Counted from the stretch's first letter, positions 27,096-35,104 are shown. The stretch is DNA of 54,957 nucleotides from Candidatus Chlorohelix allophototropha (GCF_030389965.1 NZ_CP128403.1:1-54957), one strand, 5' to 3'. Translations and numbers: made by a program. Notes: generated by a model not told the origin, from the letters alone.

Positions 27096-27154
27096 GCAAC
27101 AAGAATTCAAGAAATCTTGTTTTCTTGATTTCCAGAAAACTTGTTAACCAGAAA
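27096..27154. repeat. Partition-site-like repeats at the parB-like 3' end
   Basis: Several copies of CAAGAA/TTCTTG half sites and CCAGAAAACTTG, partly inside the last codons of the small partition gene. Related motifs lie at 27363-27422 and 28624-28705. Confidence 0.55.
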
Positions 27155-27550
27155 ACTTGAATCTCCGTTTTCGGTTAAATCTCGATAAGCGGCTAAAACA
27201 GCCTCTTCTACCACTTCTTCAAGAAGAATTTTCCCCTTATACTTGCGGCGTATGATGCGTTTAATGTCTTCTATAGCTTCTACAGCTTCCGGGCTTAATC
27301 TGTAAGTCGCTTTCGGATAAGACGCTCGGATAGCAGCCTTTTCCTGCTCAGCTTTCCTAGCAGCATTTTCTTGATTTCCAGAAATCTTGTTTTCTTGATT
27401 TATGGAATTCTTGAAATCTTGAACCGTCTCGAAGCCTTCATCTATGAGTTCGTTATCTGCGGCGATTTCTGCAGGAGAGCGCAAAATGGCGTTCTTGCCT
27501 TTTGGTTTCTCTAACTCATTAAATATTACCGGTGGTCGCTTATTAGCCAT
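27107..27550 (-). CDS. Small ParB-like partner of ParA
   Basis: A 147-residue protein, start overlapping the parA stop by 8 bases, so one operon. The C-terminal part (T-Y-R-L-S-P-E-A-V-E-A-I-E-D-I-K-R-I-I-R-R-K-Y) looks like a ribbon-helix-helix or short helical DNA-binding domain used by small centromere-binding proteins. The peptide N-Q-E-N-(K-I-S) occurs twice plus once shortened (about 50-62 and at the very end), because centromere-like DNA repeats run through the coding sequence. Probable role: bind the centromere and contact ParA. Confidence 0.7.
   Translation of the reverse strand: MANKRPPVIFNELEKPKGKNAILRSPAEIAADNELIDEGFETVQDFKNSINQENKISGNQENAARKAEQEKAAIRASYPKATYRLSPEAVEAIEDIKRIIRRKYKGKILLEEVVEEAVLAAYRDLTENGDSSFLVNKFSGNQENKIS
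27363..27422. repeat. Partition-site-like repeats inside the parB-like gene
   Basis: TTTTCTTGATTTCCAGAAA, then ATCTTGTTTTCTTGATTT and GGAATTCTTGAAATCTTGAA. Shares CTTGTTTTCTTGATTTCCAG with 27116-27135. Encodes the N-Q-E-N-K-I-S repeats. Confidence 0.55.
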
Positions 27551-28484
27551 TTATTATTTCCTGTGCTACCAACTGGTAAGCTTTCGCGCCATCTAGTTCA
27601 GGGTGCATGTTGACTAATGGCTTGGCATATCTGGGTGATTCAATGAAACGGACTGATGAATTGACCACTGGCTCAAACATCCGAATGTTTTCTCGCTTGC
27701 ACAATGCCTGTAAGTATTCGAGTATCTCTCGACTATTTAGGGTGCGGGCATCATATTTAGTGGCAAGTATGCCGGTGATATTCAGGTTCGGGTTGGTAGC
27801 TGCCCGGACGTTTGAGATGGTGTCAAACAGCATTTTAAGCCCCCGTAGCGCCATATATTCACAAGCTACTGGAATAAGCACGGTATCGGCAGCGGTGAGC
27901 GCATTAACGGTTAGAATACCTAGGCTAGGAGGACAGTCAATAATGATGTAATCGTAGCTGTTCCGAATGGATTCCATCCGACGCTTTAAGATTCCTTCCC
28001 TTGAAAGAATTTGCATAAGCTCTACTTCCGCTCCGGCTAGGTCAATATTAGATGGAGCCAATTCAAAGCGGTAGTCTGTTTCCATTATTATTTTGGAAAT
28101 ATCAAGGTCTCTTTTTACCAGCACATCGTAGATGGTCAGGTTAAGCTCGGAAGTATCCAACCCTAAACTGACGGCACAGCCACCTTGCGGGTCAAGGTCC
28201 ACCAATAGCGTCTTCTTGCCCTCTTTACCCAGACTTGCCGCTAAGTTGACCGATGTGGTGGTTTTGGTTGCGCCACCCTTCTGGTTTGCAACTGCTATCA
28301 CCAAAGCACCGGTATGTGGCGCTGGACCGTCCCCAATAAAGGCTAATAAGACCCTTTCTTTAATTCGGTACTCTTTGCCAACTCTTGCGGCTGGCAGCTT
28401 GCCATCTTTTATAAAGCGCAATACTGTGTTAACATGCACATTAAGACGTTCTGCAACCTGCTCGGTGGTGAGAAGCTTATCCAT
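27543..28484 (-). CDS. parA: ParA ATPase with N-terminal excisionase-type HTH
   Basis: A 313-residue plasmid partition ATPase. Residues 1-52 are a MerR/excisionase-type helix-turn-helix (L-L-T-T-E-Q-V-A-E-R-L-N-V-H-V-N-T-V-L-R), probably for autoregulation. The ParA domain follows with deviant Walker A N-Q-K-G-G-A-T-K-T-T-T, where the usual V-G before Lys reads A-T, then D-L-D-P-Q-G-G and I-I-I-D-C-P-P-S-L-G. AAAGGGA precedes the ATG. An inverted-repeat cluster upstream (28624-28705) is the likely centromere or operator. First of three ParA cassettes on the plasmid. Confidence 0.88.
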   Translation of the reverse strand: MDKLLTTEQVAERLNVHVNTVLRFIKDGKLPAARVGKEYRIKERVLLAFIGDGPAPHTGALVIAVANQKGGATKTTTSVNLAASLGKEGKKTLLVDLDPQGGCAVSLGLDTSELNLTIYDVLVKRDLDISKIIMETDYRFELAPSNIDLAGAEVELMQILSREGILKRRMESIRNSYDYIIIDCPPSLGILTVNALTAADTVLIPVACEYMALRGLKMLFDTISNVRAATNPNLNITGILATKYDARTLNSREILEYLQALCKRENIRMFEPVVNSSVRFIESPRYAKPLVNMHPELDGAKAYQLVAQEIING

Positions 28485-28623
28485 AATCCCTTTCTTAGTC
28501 GTAAATAGACACTATTATCACCAGTATAAAGACATGTCTCTTAACCTGTCAATAGGGAAACCGAGCAAGTATTCTGCCAATATTTTGTCTGCTAAAAGCC
28601 TTCTAAATTTCTAGATAATAAAA

Positions 28624-28705
28624 TTCAAGAATTCTTGAAATAAACAAATAAAGAATTATTGTTTTCTGGAATTCAAGAATTATTGAAAAGAATAATTCCA
28701 GAAAA
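28624..28705. repeat. Palindrome cluster upstream of parA (candidate centromere/operator)
   Basis: TTCAAGAATTCTTGAA (28624-28639) is a perfect 16-bp palindrome. TTTTCTGGAATT (28662-28673) and AATTCCAGAAAA (28694-28705) form a perfect 12-bp inverted repeat with further CAAGAATTATTG motifs between. The same words occur around and in the parB-like gene. The rest of the 443-bp gap 28485-28927 shows no gene. Confidence 0.65.
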
Positions 28706-28927
28706 TGAGGCTAGCGGTTGTAATGTGCATTTCGATTATTCTTCGAACAGCGACAATTGAGAACCCCGCCTCCGCCGCTTTTCCTCTTTCGCCTGTAACT
28801 GCTTGATACTCTCTTTGGGAGTAGGTAGGTTTTCGGGGAGAGTGCTACATGGAGGGTATTTGTACAGAAGCCCCTCCCCTATCGCCCATATGTCTCCAGA
28901 AAGCCCCTAAATACCGCACACACACAC

Positions 28928-29539
28928 TCACACAAGGTCACTCACGCTCAATTCTGCTTTAGCCTTGCGGACCTGCCACACGCTTAATCCGGTCGCTGCG
29001 GACACCTGCATAAGACTTAGCCCGGTGTTTAACAGGTGCTTTGCTGCTACTTCGGGTGTCGGTTCTGGCTCCGGTGATGGCAATACTGATGCTGGTTGCT
29101 GTAGTTGTGCCGATTCCTCAAAGTTGAAATTTCCTTCTTCTGTATCGGCTTCGGGTGGTTCGCCCTCTGCCGGATGGGTAGCAGGCTTCAACCAGCTATT
29201 GATTTGTATTGAACGCTGGTCTGCTCCAGCTCCCCCCACATTCAAAGGCTTGCCGTTCAGGGTGGTGGTGGTGTGTGGCGCATAGTGCGTGAGTGCAGGG
29301 TACTGTGGCGCTGAGTTGCCAGCCGGTGCGGTTAAGATTCGCTTCTCCTCTGGCAGGTATATGCCGGGTAGATTGCCTAAAGCATCCCTTGCAAGGGTAT
29401 AGACCTCGGCTTGTGTCTTTAGCATATCCTTAGCGCGAATATGGGCTTGTTGTCGGGTGTAGTCCATGAGGAATATCAATCCGGCTCCAGCAGCCAAAAC
29501 AAGGGGTAGGCTCAGCAAAATAGCGGTGATTTCAAACAT
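28928..29539 (-). CDS. Membrane-anchored protein with C-terminal helix-turn-helix
   Basis: A 203-residue protein. The start at 29539 (M-F-E-I-T-A-I-L-L-S-L) is chosen because a membrane helix begins there and AAAAGAG lies upstream; a TTG 75 bases earlier gives a polar extension. One membrane helix (about 3-25), a long charged and Pro-rich linker, then H-L-L-N-T-G-L-S-L-M-Q-V-S-A-A-T-G-L-S-V-W-Q-V-R-K, a helix-turn-helix near the end. It could tether DNA to the membrane (inference). A decayed copy of its 3' end exists at 35213-35385. Confidence 0.6.
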   Translation of the reverse strand: MFEITAILLSLPLVLAAGAGLIFLMDYTRQQAHIRAKDMLKTQAEVYTLARDALGNLPGIYLPEEKRILTAPAGNSAPQYPALTHYAPHTTTTLNGKPLNVGGAGADQRSIQINSWLKPATHPAEGEPPEADTEEGNFNFEESAQLQQPASVLPSPEPEPTPEVAAKHLLNTGLSLMQVSAATGLSVWQVRKAKAELSVSDLV

Positions 29540-29703
29540 ATAGTGACTCTTTTCTGCTAAAATGAACCTATGCCCGGTTTGGTGACTCTTTCCGGGCTGT
29601 GGGGTAGTGTCCAAAGCACTGCCCTTAAATTTTAGTATAGCACAGTTCCATGGTTTTTTGCCATTTTCACTACCACAACATGGTAAAACAAGGTGTATGA
29701 GTT

Positions 29704-30225
29704 ATGGATATGCGCCGATTGACTTTCACAGAAGCCGCAAAGGAAGCTGGTATTCATCCGAATAGCATCAGGAATTGGAATAAGGCTGGAAAGCTGACTA
29801 CAGTCCGCTCCGACATTATTCGTAATCAGCAAACTTGGACGGTGGAAATGTGGGAAGTGCTACAGATTGCCAGCGCTGGAGGTCTAACAAACTCCGATAA
29901 CCCTAACAATAACAATGGTAATCAAAGCGCGATAGTGGCGGTAATCGAAGGGCAGCGAGCAGCTATTACAAAACTAGAGGAAGAACGAGAGGGTTTGTTA
30001 GTCCGTATTGATGGACTCCAAGAAGGGCGGGCTACGGACCGCCAAGAGATAGGACAATTAACCGGACAACTCCAGCAGGTGGAAAAGAGAATAGCCACAT
30101 TAGAGAATGACAAAGCCAGTTTGCAAGGGGATTTAAGACGCACTAATCGTTGGATAGCAATACTTATAGCAACTGTGCTATTTCTGGCGCTGGTGGCTGC
30201 CTTGGTGGCGCTAGTGGTCAGATAG
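29704..30225 (+). CDS. HTH, coiled-coil and tail-anchor membrane protein
   Basis: A 173-residue protein. Residues 6-55 are a MerR/HTH_17-like DNA-binding region (L-T-F-T-E-A-A-K-E-A-G-I-H-P-N-S-I-R-N-W-N-K-A-G-K-L). An Asn-rich linker follows, then a coiled coil of about 60 residues, then a single membrane helix at the C-terminus (about 148-171). It could link DNA to the membrane and is divergent from the HTH membrane protein at 28928. Role in plasmid maintenance is only suggested by position. Confidence 0.65.
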   Translation: MDMRRLTFTEAAKEAGIHPNSIRNWNKAGKLTTVRSDIIRNQQTWTVEMWEVLQIASAGGLTNSDNPNNNNGNQSAIVAVIEGQRAAITKLEEEREGLLVRIDGLQEGRATDRQEIGQLTGQLQQVEKRIATLENDKASLQGDLRRTNRWIAILIATVLFLALVAALVALVVR

Positions 30226-30346
30226 CCATAGGCTAATGCAATATAGCGTTTTGTGTAATAGTTCCTCTGCTTTATTGGAATCGCGTTGTTTATTCCGATA
30301 TTAGTGACTATTTGTTGTAGCTTTAGTTCTTAGCAGGTAGGGGAAT

Positions 30347-31633
30347 ATGGCGAACGAAGAACATCTAAGCATCTTAAAGCAAGGCGTTGAAACTTGGAAT
30401 AAGTGGAGAGAAGAAAAACGAGATATTCGACCTGACCTGAGAAAGGCTATCCTGAGCAGGGCTAGCCTGAGAAAAGCCATCCTGAGTGGAGCTGACCTAG
30501 AAGGGTCTGCCTTGAGAAATACAGACCTCAGAGATGCAGACCTGAGCGGTGCTGTCCTGAGTTTGGCAGACCTGAGCGGTGCTGTCCTGAGTTTGGCAGA
30601 CCTGAGCGGTGCAGACCTGAGAGATGCAGACCTGCGCAGGGCTAGCCTGAGCTATGCTGACCTGAGCATGGATACAAACCTGAGCGGTGCTATCCTAATT
30701 GGTGCTTATTTGGGAAATGCTAACTTGCGCGGGGCTGACCTACGTGATGCTAACTTGAGCGGTGCTAACCTGAGCAGTGCTAACCTGAACTTTGTTAACC
30801 TGCGTGGCGCTAACTTGAGCGGTGCTATCCTGAGCGGTGCTAGCTTAGAATGGGCTAACTTGAGCGGTGCTATCCTGAGCGGTGCTGACCTACAGAGTTG
30901 TGATTTAGTAGGAACAAATCTAGAAAACGCAACTCTAACTGGATGTAAAATTTATGGTGTAAACTGCTGGGATGTAAAACTTTCAGGTGCAGAACAATCA
31001 GGGCTTATTATTAGCAAGCACAACGAGCCAATTATTACTGTTGACGGACTAGAAGTAGCTCAATTCATTTACCTGATGCTCAATAACGAAAAAATCCGCG
31101 ATGTTATTAACACTATAGGTAAAAAAGCAGTGTTGATACTAGGTAGATTTAATCTGCCTGAGAGAAAAGCTGTGTTAAATGCGCTTCGGGAAAAGCTTAC
31201 CAGACTTGGTTTTCTACCAATAGTATTCGATTTCGAACGCCCCACCGACAGAGACTTCACTGAGACTATCAAAACTCTGGCGGGAATGTGCCGCTTCATT
31301 ATCGCGGATATAACCAACCCAAAATCTACGCCTCTTGAGTTACAAGCACTGGTACCGGATTATATGATACCCTTCGCTCCTATCATCCAAAAGGGTTACG
31401 ATGAGCAAGGCAGACAAGAAAAGCCTTTTGCGATGCTCGCTGACTTACAAAATAAATATCGCTGGATACTAGATGTTATAGAGTACGATACACAGGAAAA
31501 GCTCATTGCTAATCTAGAAAAAGCCATCATAGAACCTGCTATCAAGAAACACAATGAGTTAATTGAGACAAAGGCTCAGCGAATGCCAGTGAAAAGTATT
31601 GACGAGTTTGCGAATCAGGATAATGGTTTGTAA
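30347..31633 (+). CDS. Pentapeptide-repeat protein with C-terminal TIR-like domain
   Basis: A 428-residue protein. About residues 28-210 are tandem A-(D/N/I)-L-S-x pentapeptide repeats that fold as a right-handed beta helix. A 30-bp unit at 30536-30595 is exactly duplicated. The C-terminal part (about 258-400) begins K-A-V-L-I-L-G-R-F-N, has V-F-D-F-E-R-P-T-D-R-D-F-T-E-T, then C-R-F-I-I-A-D-I-T-N-P-K-S-T-P-L-E-L-Q. This resembles the TIR-like domain found after pentapeptide repeats in many bacteria, with the E in L-E-L-Q at the position of the TIR glutamate. Probably a sensor/scaffold joined to a nucleotide-cleaving effector. Confidence 0.75.
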   Translation: MANEEHLSILKQGVETWNKWREEKRDIRPDLRKAILSRASLRKAILSGADLEGSALRNTDLRDADLSGAVLSLADLSGAVLSLADLSGADLRDADLRRASLSYADLSMDTNLSGAILIGAYLGNANLRGADLRDANLSGANLSSANLNFVNLRGANLSGAILSGASLEWANLSGAILSGADLQSCDLVGTNLENATLTGCKIYGVNCWDVKLSGAEQSGLIISKHNEPIITVDGLEVAQFIYLMLNNEKIRDVINTIGKKAVLILGRFNLPERKAVLNALREKLTRLGFLPIVFDFERPTDRDFTETIKTLAGMCRFIIADITNPKSTPLELQALVPDYMIPFAPIIQKGYDEQGRQEKPFAMLADLQNKYRWILDVIEYDTQEKLIANLEKAIIEPAIKKHNELIETKAQRMPVKSIDEFANQDNGL

Positions 31634-31636
31634 TAG

Positions 31637-31873
31637 TTACTCTTCCAGCGCCTTTATCGCAGTATGTTGTACCCAACTACTACGGCTCAAACCAGAACGC
31701 CTCGCCTCAGCGTCGACCCGCTCCAATACTTCTGGGTCGAAATAGACCATAAACCCTACCTTCTTGGCTCTGGCTTCCTTCTTCGGCTTTCCTGAACCCC
31801 CTATAAATTCTTCCTCTGCCAGTTCTTTGCTTGTAACTTTGCTGCCAGCTCCCGGTCTTTTCGCAATTGCCAT
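31637..31873 (-). CDS. Ribbon-helix-helix partner of ParA (second cassette)
   Basis: A 78-residue basic protein. The C-terminal half (F-M-V-Y-F-D-P-E-V-L-E-R-V-D-A-E-A-R-R-S-G-L-S-R-S-S-W-V-Q) is a clear ribbon-helix-helix DNA-binding fold as in CopG/ParG-type centromere binders, with a flexible basic N-terminus. It follows the ParA gene at 31929 by 55 bases. ATGATATT motifs between and before the two genes are likely sites. Confidence 0.8.
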   Translation of the reverse strand: MAIAKRPGAGSKVTSKELAEEEFIGGSGKPKKEARAKKVGFMVYFDPEVLERVDAEARRSGLSRSSWVQHTAIKALEE

Positions 31874-31917
31874 ATGCTATTACTCCACAATTATTATGAT
31901 ATTTATAAGCTATCACT

Positions 31918-31928
31918 ATGATATTGTT
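31918..31928. promoter_or_regulatory. Candidate centromere/operator motif, second par cassette
   Basis: ATGATATTGTT here is found inverted at 32606-32616, upstream of this parA. Shorter ATGATATT copies lie at 31896 and 32563. Both copies flank the same ParA gene. Confidence 0.5.
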
Positions 31929-32564
31929 TTAATTGTAAATTGCCCTTATAACAGCCTGTAGTTCCTCTACCGCCTTCGCATCCTTTGGAGATTGCTCCAG
32001 TACAGAACGACCAGCCGCAGCAGCGTTTGGGAAAGCCTTGCGCCTGCCAATAGTCACACCCAGCATTTGCAGCCCTTCAATCTCTCGGACTGCCTCCAGT
32101 GCTTCCTCGTTATCACGCCCTTGTGAGTCGGCAATATTCAAAAGCGCTAGAGCTGCCAAATCGGTATTCAATTCACGGGCTTCCTTCACCAGTTCGGCAA
32201 CTTGGTACATTGCCCACAAATCAAAGGAACGAGGTTGCACTGGTACTAGCAACTTGTGAGTAACCAGCAGAGCCGCTCGGATACTACCGGTATCCCTGCC
32301 ACCCACATCAATCACAATGTCGTCATATTTGCTGGCAAGCTGGCGCACTTGGGTGCGTATAGCTCCCCCTTGAAGGCTCACTGCGGTATAACCCGGCTCG
32401 CCCAGCTTCTCGGTGCGTAGTTCGGTGAAAGCTACGGAAGTGCCTTGCTCATCGCCATCCACCAGCAGCACATCACTACCGGCCAACGCTCTGGCAATAG
32501 CGATATTCACGGCAAGAGTAGTTTTACCTACCCCACCTTTGGTATTACCAACGGTCAGTATCAT
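31929..32564 (-). CDS. parA: ParA-family ATPase (second cassette)
   Basis: A 211-residue compact ParA/ParF-type ATPase. Walker A N-T-K-G-G-V-G-K-T-T, then L-L-V-D-G-D-E-Q-G-T-S and D-D-I-V-I-D-V-G-G-R-D-T-G-S. No N-terminal HTH, so repression is left to the ribbon-helix-helix partner downstream, as in ParF/ParG systems. About 53% of positions look shared with the ParA at 33163 by eye. Confidence 0.9.
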   Translation of the reverse strand: MILTVGNTKGGVGKTTLAVNIAIARALAGSDVLLVDGDEQGTSVAFTELRTEKLGEPGYTAVSLQGGAIRTQVRQLASKYDDIVIDVGGRDTGSIRAALLVTHKLLVPVQPRSFDLWAMYQVAELVKEARELNTDLAALALLNIADSQGRDNEEALEAVREIEGLQMLGVTIGRRKAFPNAAAAGRSVLEQSPKDAKAVEELQAVIRAIYN

Positions 32565-32605
32565 GATATTATCCTTATATTAAAACAGTATTGAATAGAT
32601 ATGAT

Positions 32606-32616
32606 AACAATATCAT
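32606..32616. promoter_or_regulatory. Candidate centromere/operator motif, inverted copy
   Basis: AACAATATCAT, the exact reverse complement of 31918-31928, 42 bases upstream of the second parA start. Confidence 0.5.
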
Positions 32617-32796
32617 TGTAATAGTTCTATGCTATTGTTGTCAACTTTATTACAGTGGGCTTTCCTTACTGAAGTGGTGGGGTATAATCAATTACATTGG
32701 GGGTTTTTGCATAACCCCCAGATAGTAACAGGTAGCTTACACGGGCTACCTGTTATCCCTCAGCTTGCATCCGTTATTTCCCGCGTTGCACTGGGG

Positions 32797-33072
32797 TCAT
32801 AGGTCTTTTTCTTCCATATCCAACATACGACTGGCAGCGTATTGTATCCACGCGCTACGGCTAAGTCCACGCCGTTTGGCGGCTGCATCTATCTTTTTCA
32901 AAATCTGTTTATTGTAGCGTACAAGTACCGGCGTGCGACCTTCTTCCTCTTCCTCTGCTGCTGGGGTATTACCTGCATTGGAAATAAAAGCATCTGCCAG
33001 CTTGGCGCGTTTTTCTTCATCTTGCTGGGTGGTTTTATTCTGATTACTGGGAGTTCTTTCTCGGATTGCCAT
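32797..33072 (-). CDS. Ribbon-helix-helix partner of ParA (third cassette)
   Basis: A 91-residue protein with an acidic middle and C-terminal V-R-Y-N-K-Q-I-L-K-K-I-D-A-A-A-K-R-R-G-L-S-R-S-A-W-I-Q-Y-A, a ribbon-helix-helix fold close to that of the protein at 31637. ATG at 33072 is chosen over GTG at 33081 because GGAG sits 8 bases before it. A 20-bp palindrome lies in the gap between this gene and its parA. Confidence 0.8.
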   Translation of the reverse strand: MAIRERTPSNQNKTTQQDEEKRAKLADAFISNAGNTPAAEEEEEGRTPVLVRYNKQILKKIDAAAKRRGLSRSAWIQYAASRMLDMEEKDL

Positions 33073-33124
33073 TGTTTCCACTCCATTCTTAAAGATTGCG
33101 TTTGTATATCGCTTAGCATAATTA

Positions 33125-33144
33125 TGTATATCATTTGATATACA
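33125..33144. promoter_or_regulatory. 20-bp palindrome between parA and its RHH partner
   Basis: TGTATATCATTTGATATACA: perfect 9-bp arms around TT. An identical copy is at 33891-33910. A half-like TTTGTATATCG is at 33103. Likely binding site of the ribbon-helix-helix protein, acting as centromere and operator. Confidence 0.65.
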
Positions 33145-33162
33145 TTAGATTACTTTTGTAAA

Positions 33163-33816
33163 TTAAACCTTTGCATTTTCTTTGATGTATAAAAGCTCAA
33201 TCAGGCGTTGTAATTCTTCGATGGCTTGGGTGTCACTTGGCTTATATTCCGTCACAGCTCGACCATAACTGAGAGCATCAGAAAACACCTTGCGGTTTCC
33301 TATGGTGAGGTTTAGCAACTCGACCGCTTCCCGCTTTTGAACCACTTTGGCGGTTTCCTTGTTGTCCTTTCCGCGTGCGTCTGCTGCGTTGATAACAACG
33401 AGGGCACGTAAGTTAGGATTAGGTAGTCGGGCTTCTTCTATTAGCGGAGTAATATCATCAAGTGCCCATAAATCCGGGCTGCGTGGTCTGATAGGAATAA
33501 GGAGAATATCAGAAACGGTTAGGGCTGCTCGTAAGCTGCCGGTATCACGTCCTCCCACATCTATAATGATGTCGTCATACTTGGGAGCGAATTTCTGCAC
33601 CTGGTCGCGCAATGCTTTACCGCGCAAGCTGGCAACGGTATAACCAGTGCTGCCCAGTTCCTCGGCGCGGGTATCGCTGAAAATGGTTGCTGTAGCCTGC
33701 TCGTCTCCATCTACCAGTAGAACATCATAGCCAGCAGCGGCACGCGCTACAGCAAGATTGACAGCTAGTGTGGATTTTCCTACACCACCTTTTGTGTTGC
33801 CAACGGTCAGAATCAT
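33163..33816 (-). CDS. parA: ParA-family ATPase (third cassette)
   Basis: A 217-residue ParA/ParF-type ATPase, paralogue of the one at 31929. Walker A N-T-K-G-G-V-G-K-S-T, then L-L-V-D-G-D-E-Q-A-T and D-D-I-I-I-D-V-G-G-R-D-T-G-S. It lies between two identical 20-bp palindromes, one 75 bases before its start and one just after its stop, so the cassette carries its own sites. Two such cassettes back to back suggest duplication and divergence of specificity. Confidence 0.9.
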   Translation of the reverse strand: MILTVGNTKGGVGKSTLAVNLAVARAAAGYDVLLVDGDEQATATIFSDTRAEELGSTGYTVASLRGKALRDQVQKFAPKYDDIIIDVGGRDTGSLRAALTVSDILLIPIRPRSPDLWALDDITPLIEEARLPNPNLRALVVINAADARGKDNKETAKVVQKREAVELLNLTIGNRKVFSDALSYGRAVTEYKPSDTQAIEELQRLIELLYIKENAKV

Positions 33817-33890
33817 GTAGAAATCTCCTATAATGTGGAATAGCGATTATATATCTTAACGCTGTCTTTTGTATTTCTAACAATATCTAA

Positions 33891-33910
33891 TGTATATCAT
33901 TTGATATACA
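33891..33910. promoter_or_regulatory. 20-bp palindrome upstream of the third parA
   Basis: Identical to 33125-33144 (TGTATATCA-TT-TGATATACA). From 33911 to 34189 no gene is seen; the stretch holds the inverted repeat 33997-34029 and a minus-strand terminator. Confidence 0.65.
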
Positions 33911-33996
33911 AATTATACAAGCACATTATTAATCGTCAAGGGGTTATTTTCTTGGGATTTCAAAACCTTTCGGTCATTCTCAGGATGCCAACGGTG

Positions 33997-34029
33997 GGGA
34001 ACTTACGAGATTTCGGGGAAAAGCGGTTC
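33997..34029. repeat. Inverted repeat arm 1 around the small-gene cassette
   Basis: GGGAACTTACGAGATTTC then GGGGAAAAGCGGTTC. Its imperfect reverse complement is at 35172-35207. The pair encloses about 1.2 kb holding three small genes. Confidence 0.55.
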
Positions 34030-34125
34030 ATCGCCAATTTATGCGGTACGAATGTCAGACTAAAGCTGTTAATCAAATCTGTAGACTCAAGAGAAGCTTG
34101 GTTCTGAAAGGCTACCACATAAAAT

Positions 34126-34144
34126 GAAGAAGAACCACTTCTTC
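34126..34144 (-). terminator. Weak terminator of the three-gene cassette
   Basis: On the minus strand GAAGAAG-TGGTT-CTTCTTC followed by ATTTTATG; a 7-bp stem without much G+C, 69 bases after the last stop. The word ACATAAAATGAAGAAGAACC that contains one arm is repeated at 35157-35176. Confidence 0.45.
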
Positions 34145-34189
34145 CCGGCTGCGGTAAATGACCCAAACTTGTCTTTATTGAGTTTCCTT

Positions 34190-34217
34190 CCTCAATCGGA
34201 ATTAGGCTCAATCTAAC
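34190..34217. repeat. 28-bp direct repeat flanking the small-gene cassette, copy 1
   Basis: CTCAATCGGAATTAGGCTCA then ATCTAAC; the same words occur at 35077-35104 with two changes. It overlaps the last codons of the gene at 34213. Confidence 0.6.
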
Positions 34218-34473
34218 CTTCAAGGCGCTTGATGTACTCGGTGTCCTGATGCCATTCCTCCCCGTCATTGTGGGATACGATGCGCCAGCCCATATGCCCT
34301 TCTTCGAAATACATGAAAGATGGTACAGGGTCTACCTCCCACTGCCCTTCTACACATCGAACGGCAATGCGCATCTTGTGGTGACGGTTCATCTTGGTGT
34401 TGTAACGGTGCTGACCGGCGTAGATAGCGGCTCCAATCGTATCGAATTTCTTCTTCAGCATTACGCCAATCAT
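34213..34473 (-). CDS. Hypothetical protein, third of a three-gene cassette
   Basis: An 86-residue protein (M-I-G-V-M-L-K-K-K-F-D-T). The ATG at 34473 overlaps the previous stop as ATGA and has GGGGGAG 7 bases before it, so it is preferred over a longer reading from 34518. Rich in His, Trp, Met and charged residues; no family recognised. Similar Trp/His-rich composition in the gene before suggests related small proteins. Confidence 0.6.
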   Translation of the reverse strand: MIGVMLKKKFDTIGAAIYAGQHRYNTKMNRHHKMRIAVRCVEGQWEVDPVPSFMYFEEGHMGWRIVSHNDGEEWHQDTEYIKRLEG

Positions 34474-34763
34474 TTTGGTAGCTCCCCCATATCTTCGTTT
34501 GGAAATAGGCATGTCCATGTCCAGCGGTCACGGTGAAAGTATGCGACGACCTCCCACACCGGTTCATAATGCTCGTACTGCTCGTCGGTTACAACGGGTG
34601 GGTCACCGAAGCTAAAGGTCATCATCATCCAAGTGCTTTTGCCCGGCACGCGATGAACGGCGACGAATATCCGGTTCTTGTGGTAGTAGTCAATACTGTG
34701 TTCGGTGGTAGCGACACGGATAGCCTCTTTAAGTGTGGGGAAGGCTCTCGCTTCGCTCTGCAT
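34470..34763 (-). CDS. Hypothetical protein, second of a three-gene cassette
   Basis: A 97-residue protein. It holds F-P-T-L-K-E-A-I-R-V-A-T-T-E-H-S, then a beta-rich Trp/Met/Tyr part. No family recognised. It starts one base after the stop of the gene at 34765 and overlaps the next start by four bases, so all three genes are one translationally coupled unit. Confidence 0.6.
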   Translation of the reverse strand: MQSEARAFPTLKEAIRVATTEHSIDYYHKNRIFVAVHRVPGKSTWMMMTFSFGDPPVVTDEQYEHYEPVWEVVAYFHRDRWTWTCLFPNEDMGELPK

Positions 34764-34764
34764 A

Positions 34765-35031
34765 TCACACCTCGGCGTAAGGTTGCTCAGGAATATGGGT
34801 TGGTATTGGCAGGGCAGTTTTGGGCGGTGGTGCTAACCCCTGTCGTTGAATTGTCTGTGTCTTTTTGTACGCTACCAGTTCAGGACAGTCAGATGCGAAG
34901 GGGCAGTAGTTACGGTGCAGACAGATACCCCGATGCAATTCCGCTTCGGCGCGTATCTCCTTCCTGACCGCCAGTTCCAAGCTGGTAGCTCGACTTAGTT
35001 CTTTCTGCTGATACTCGTAATCAGCCGGCAC
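34765..35031 (-). CDS. Hypothetical protein with four cysteines, first of a three-gene cassette
   Basis: An 88-residue protein starting at a GTG. Residues 34-49 read R-G-I-C-L-H-R-N-Y-C-P-F-A-S-D-C, a compact Cys/His cluster that may bind zinc or an iron-sulfur cluster. The C-terminal part is Pro-rich. No family recognised. The exact start is uncertain because no good ribosome binding site is seen. Confidence 0.55.
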   Translation of the reverse strand: MPADYEYQQKELSRATSLELAVRKEIRAEAELHRGICLHRNYCPFASDCPELVAYKKTQTIQRQGLAPPPKTALPIPTHIPEQPYAEV

Positions 35032-35076
35032 AAGGTATTCGAGACTCTGCTATATGTTGTCCCGGTTGTTTCAATT

Positions 35077-35104
35077 TCTCAATGGGAATTAGGCTCAATC
35101 TGAC
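35077..35104. repeat. 28-bp direct repeat flanking the small-gene cassette, copy 2
   Basis: CTCAATGGGAATTAGGCTCA then ATCTGAC; same orientation as 34190-34217. Confidence 0.6.
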
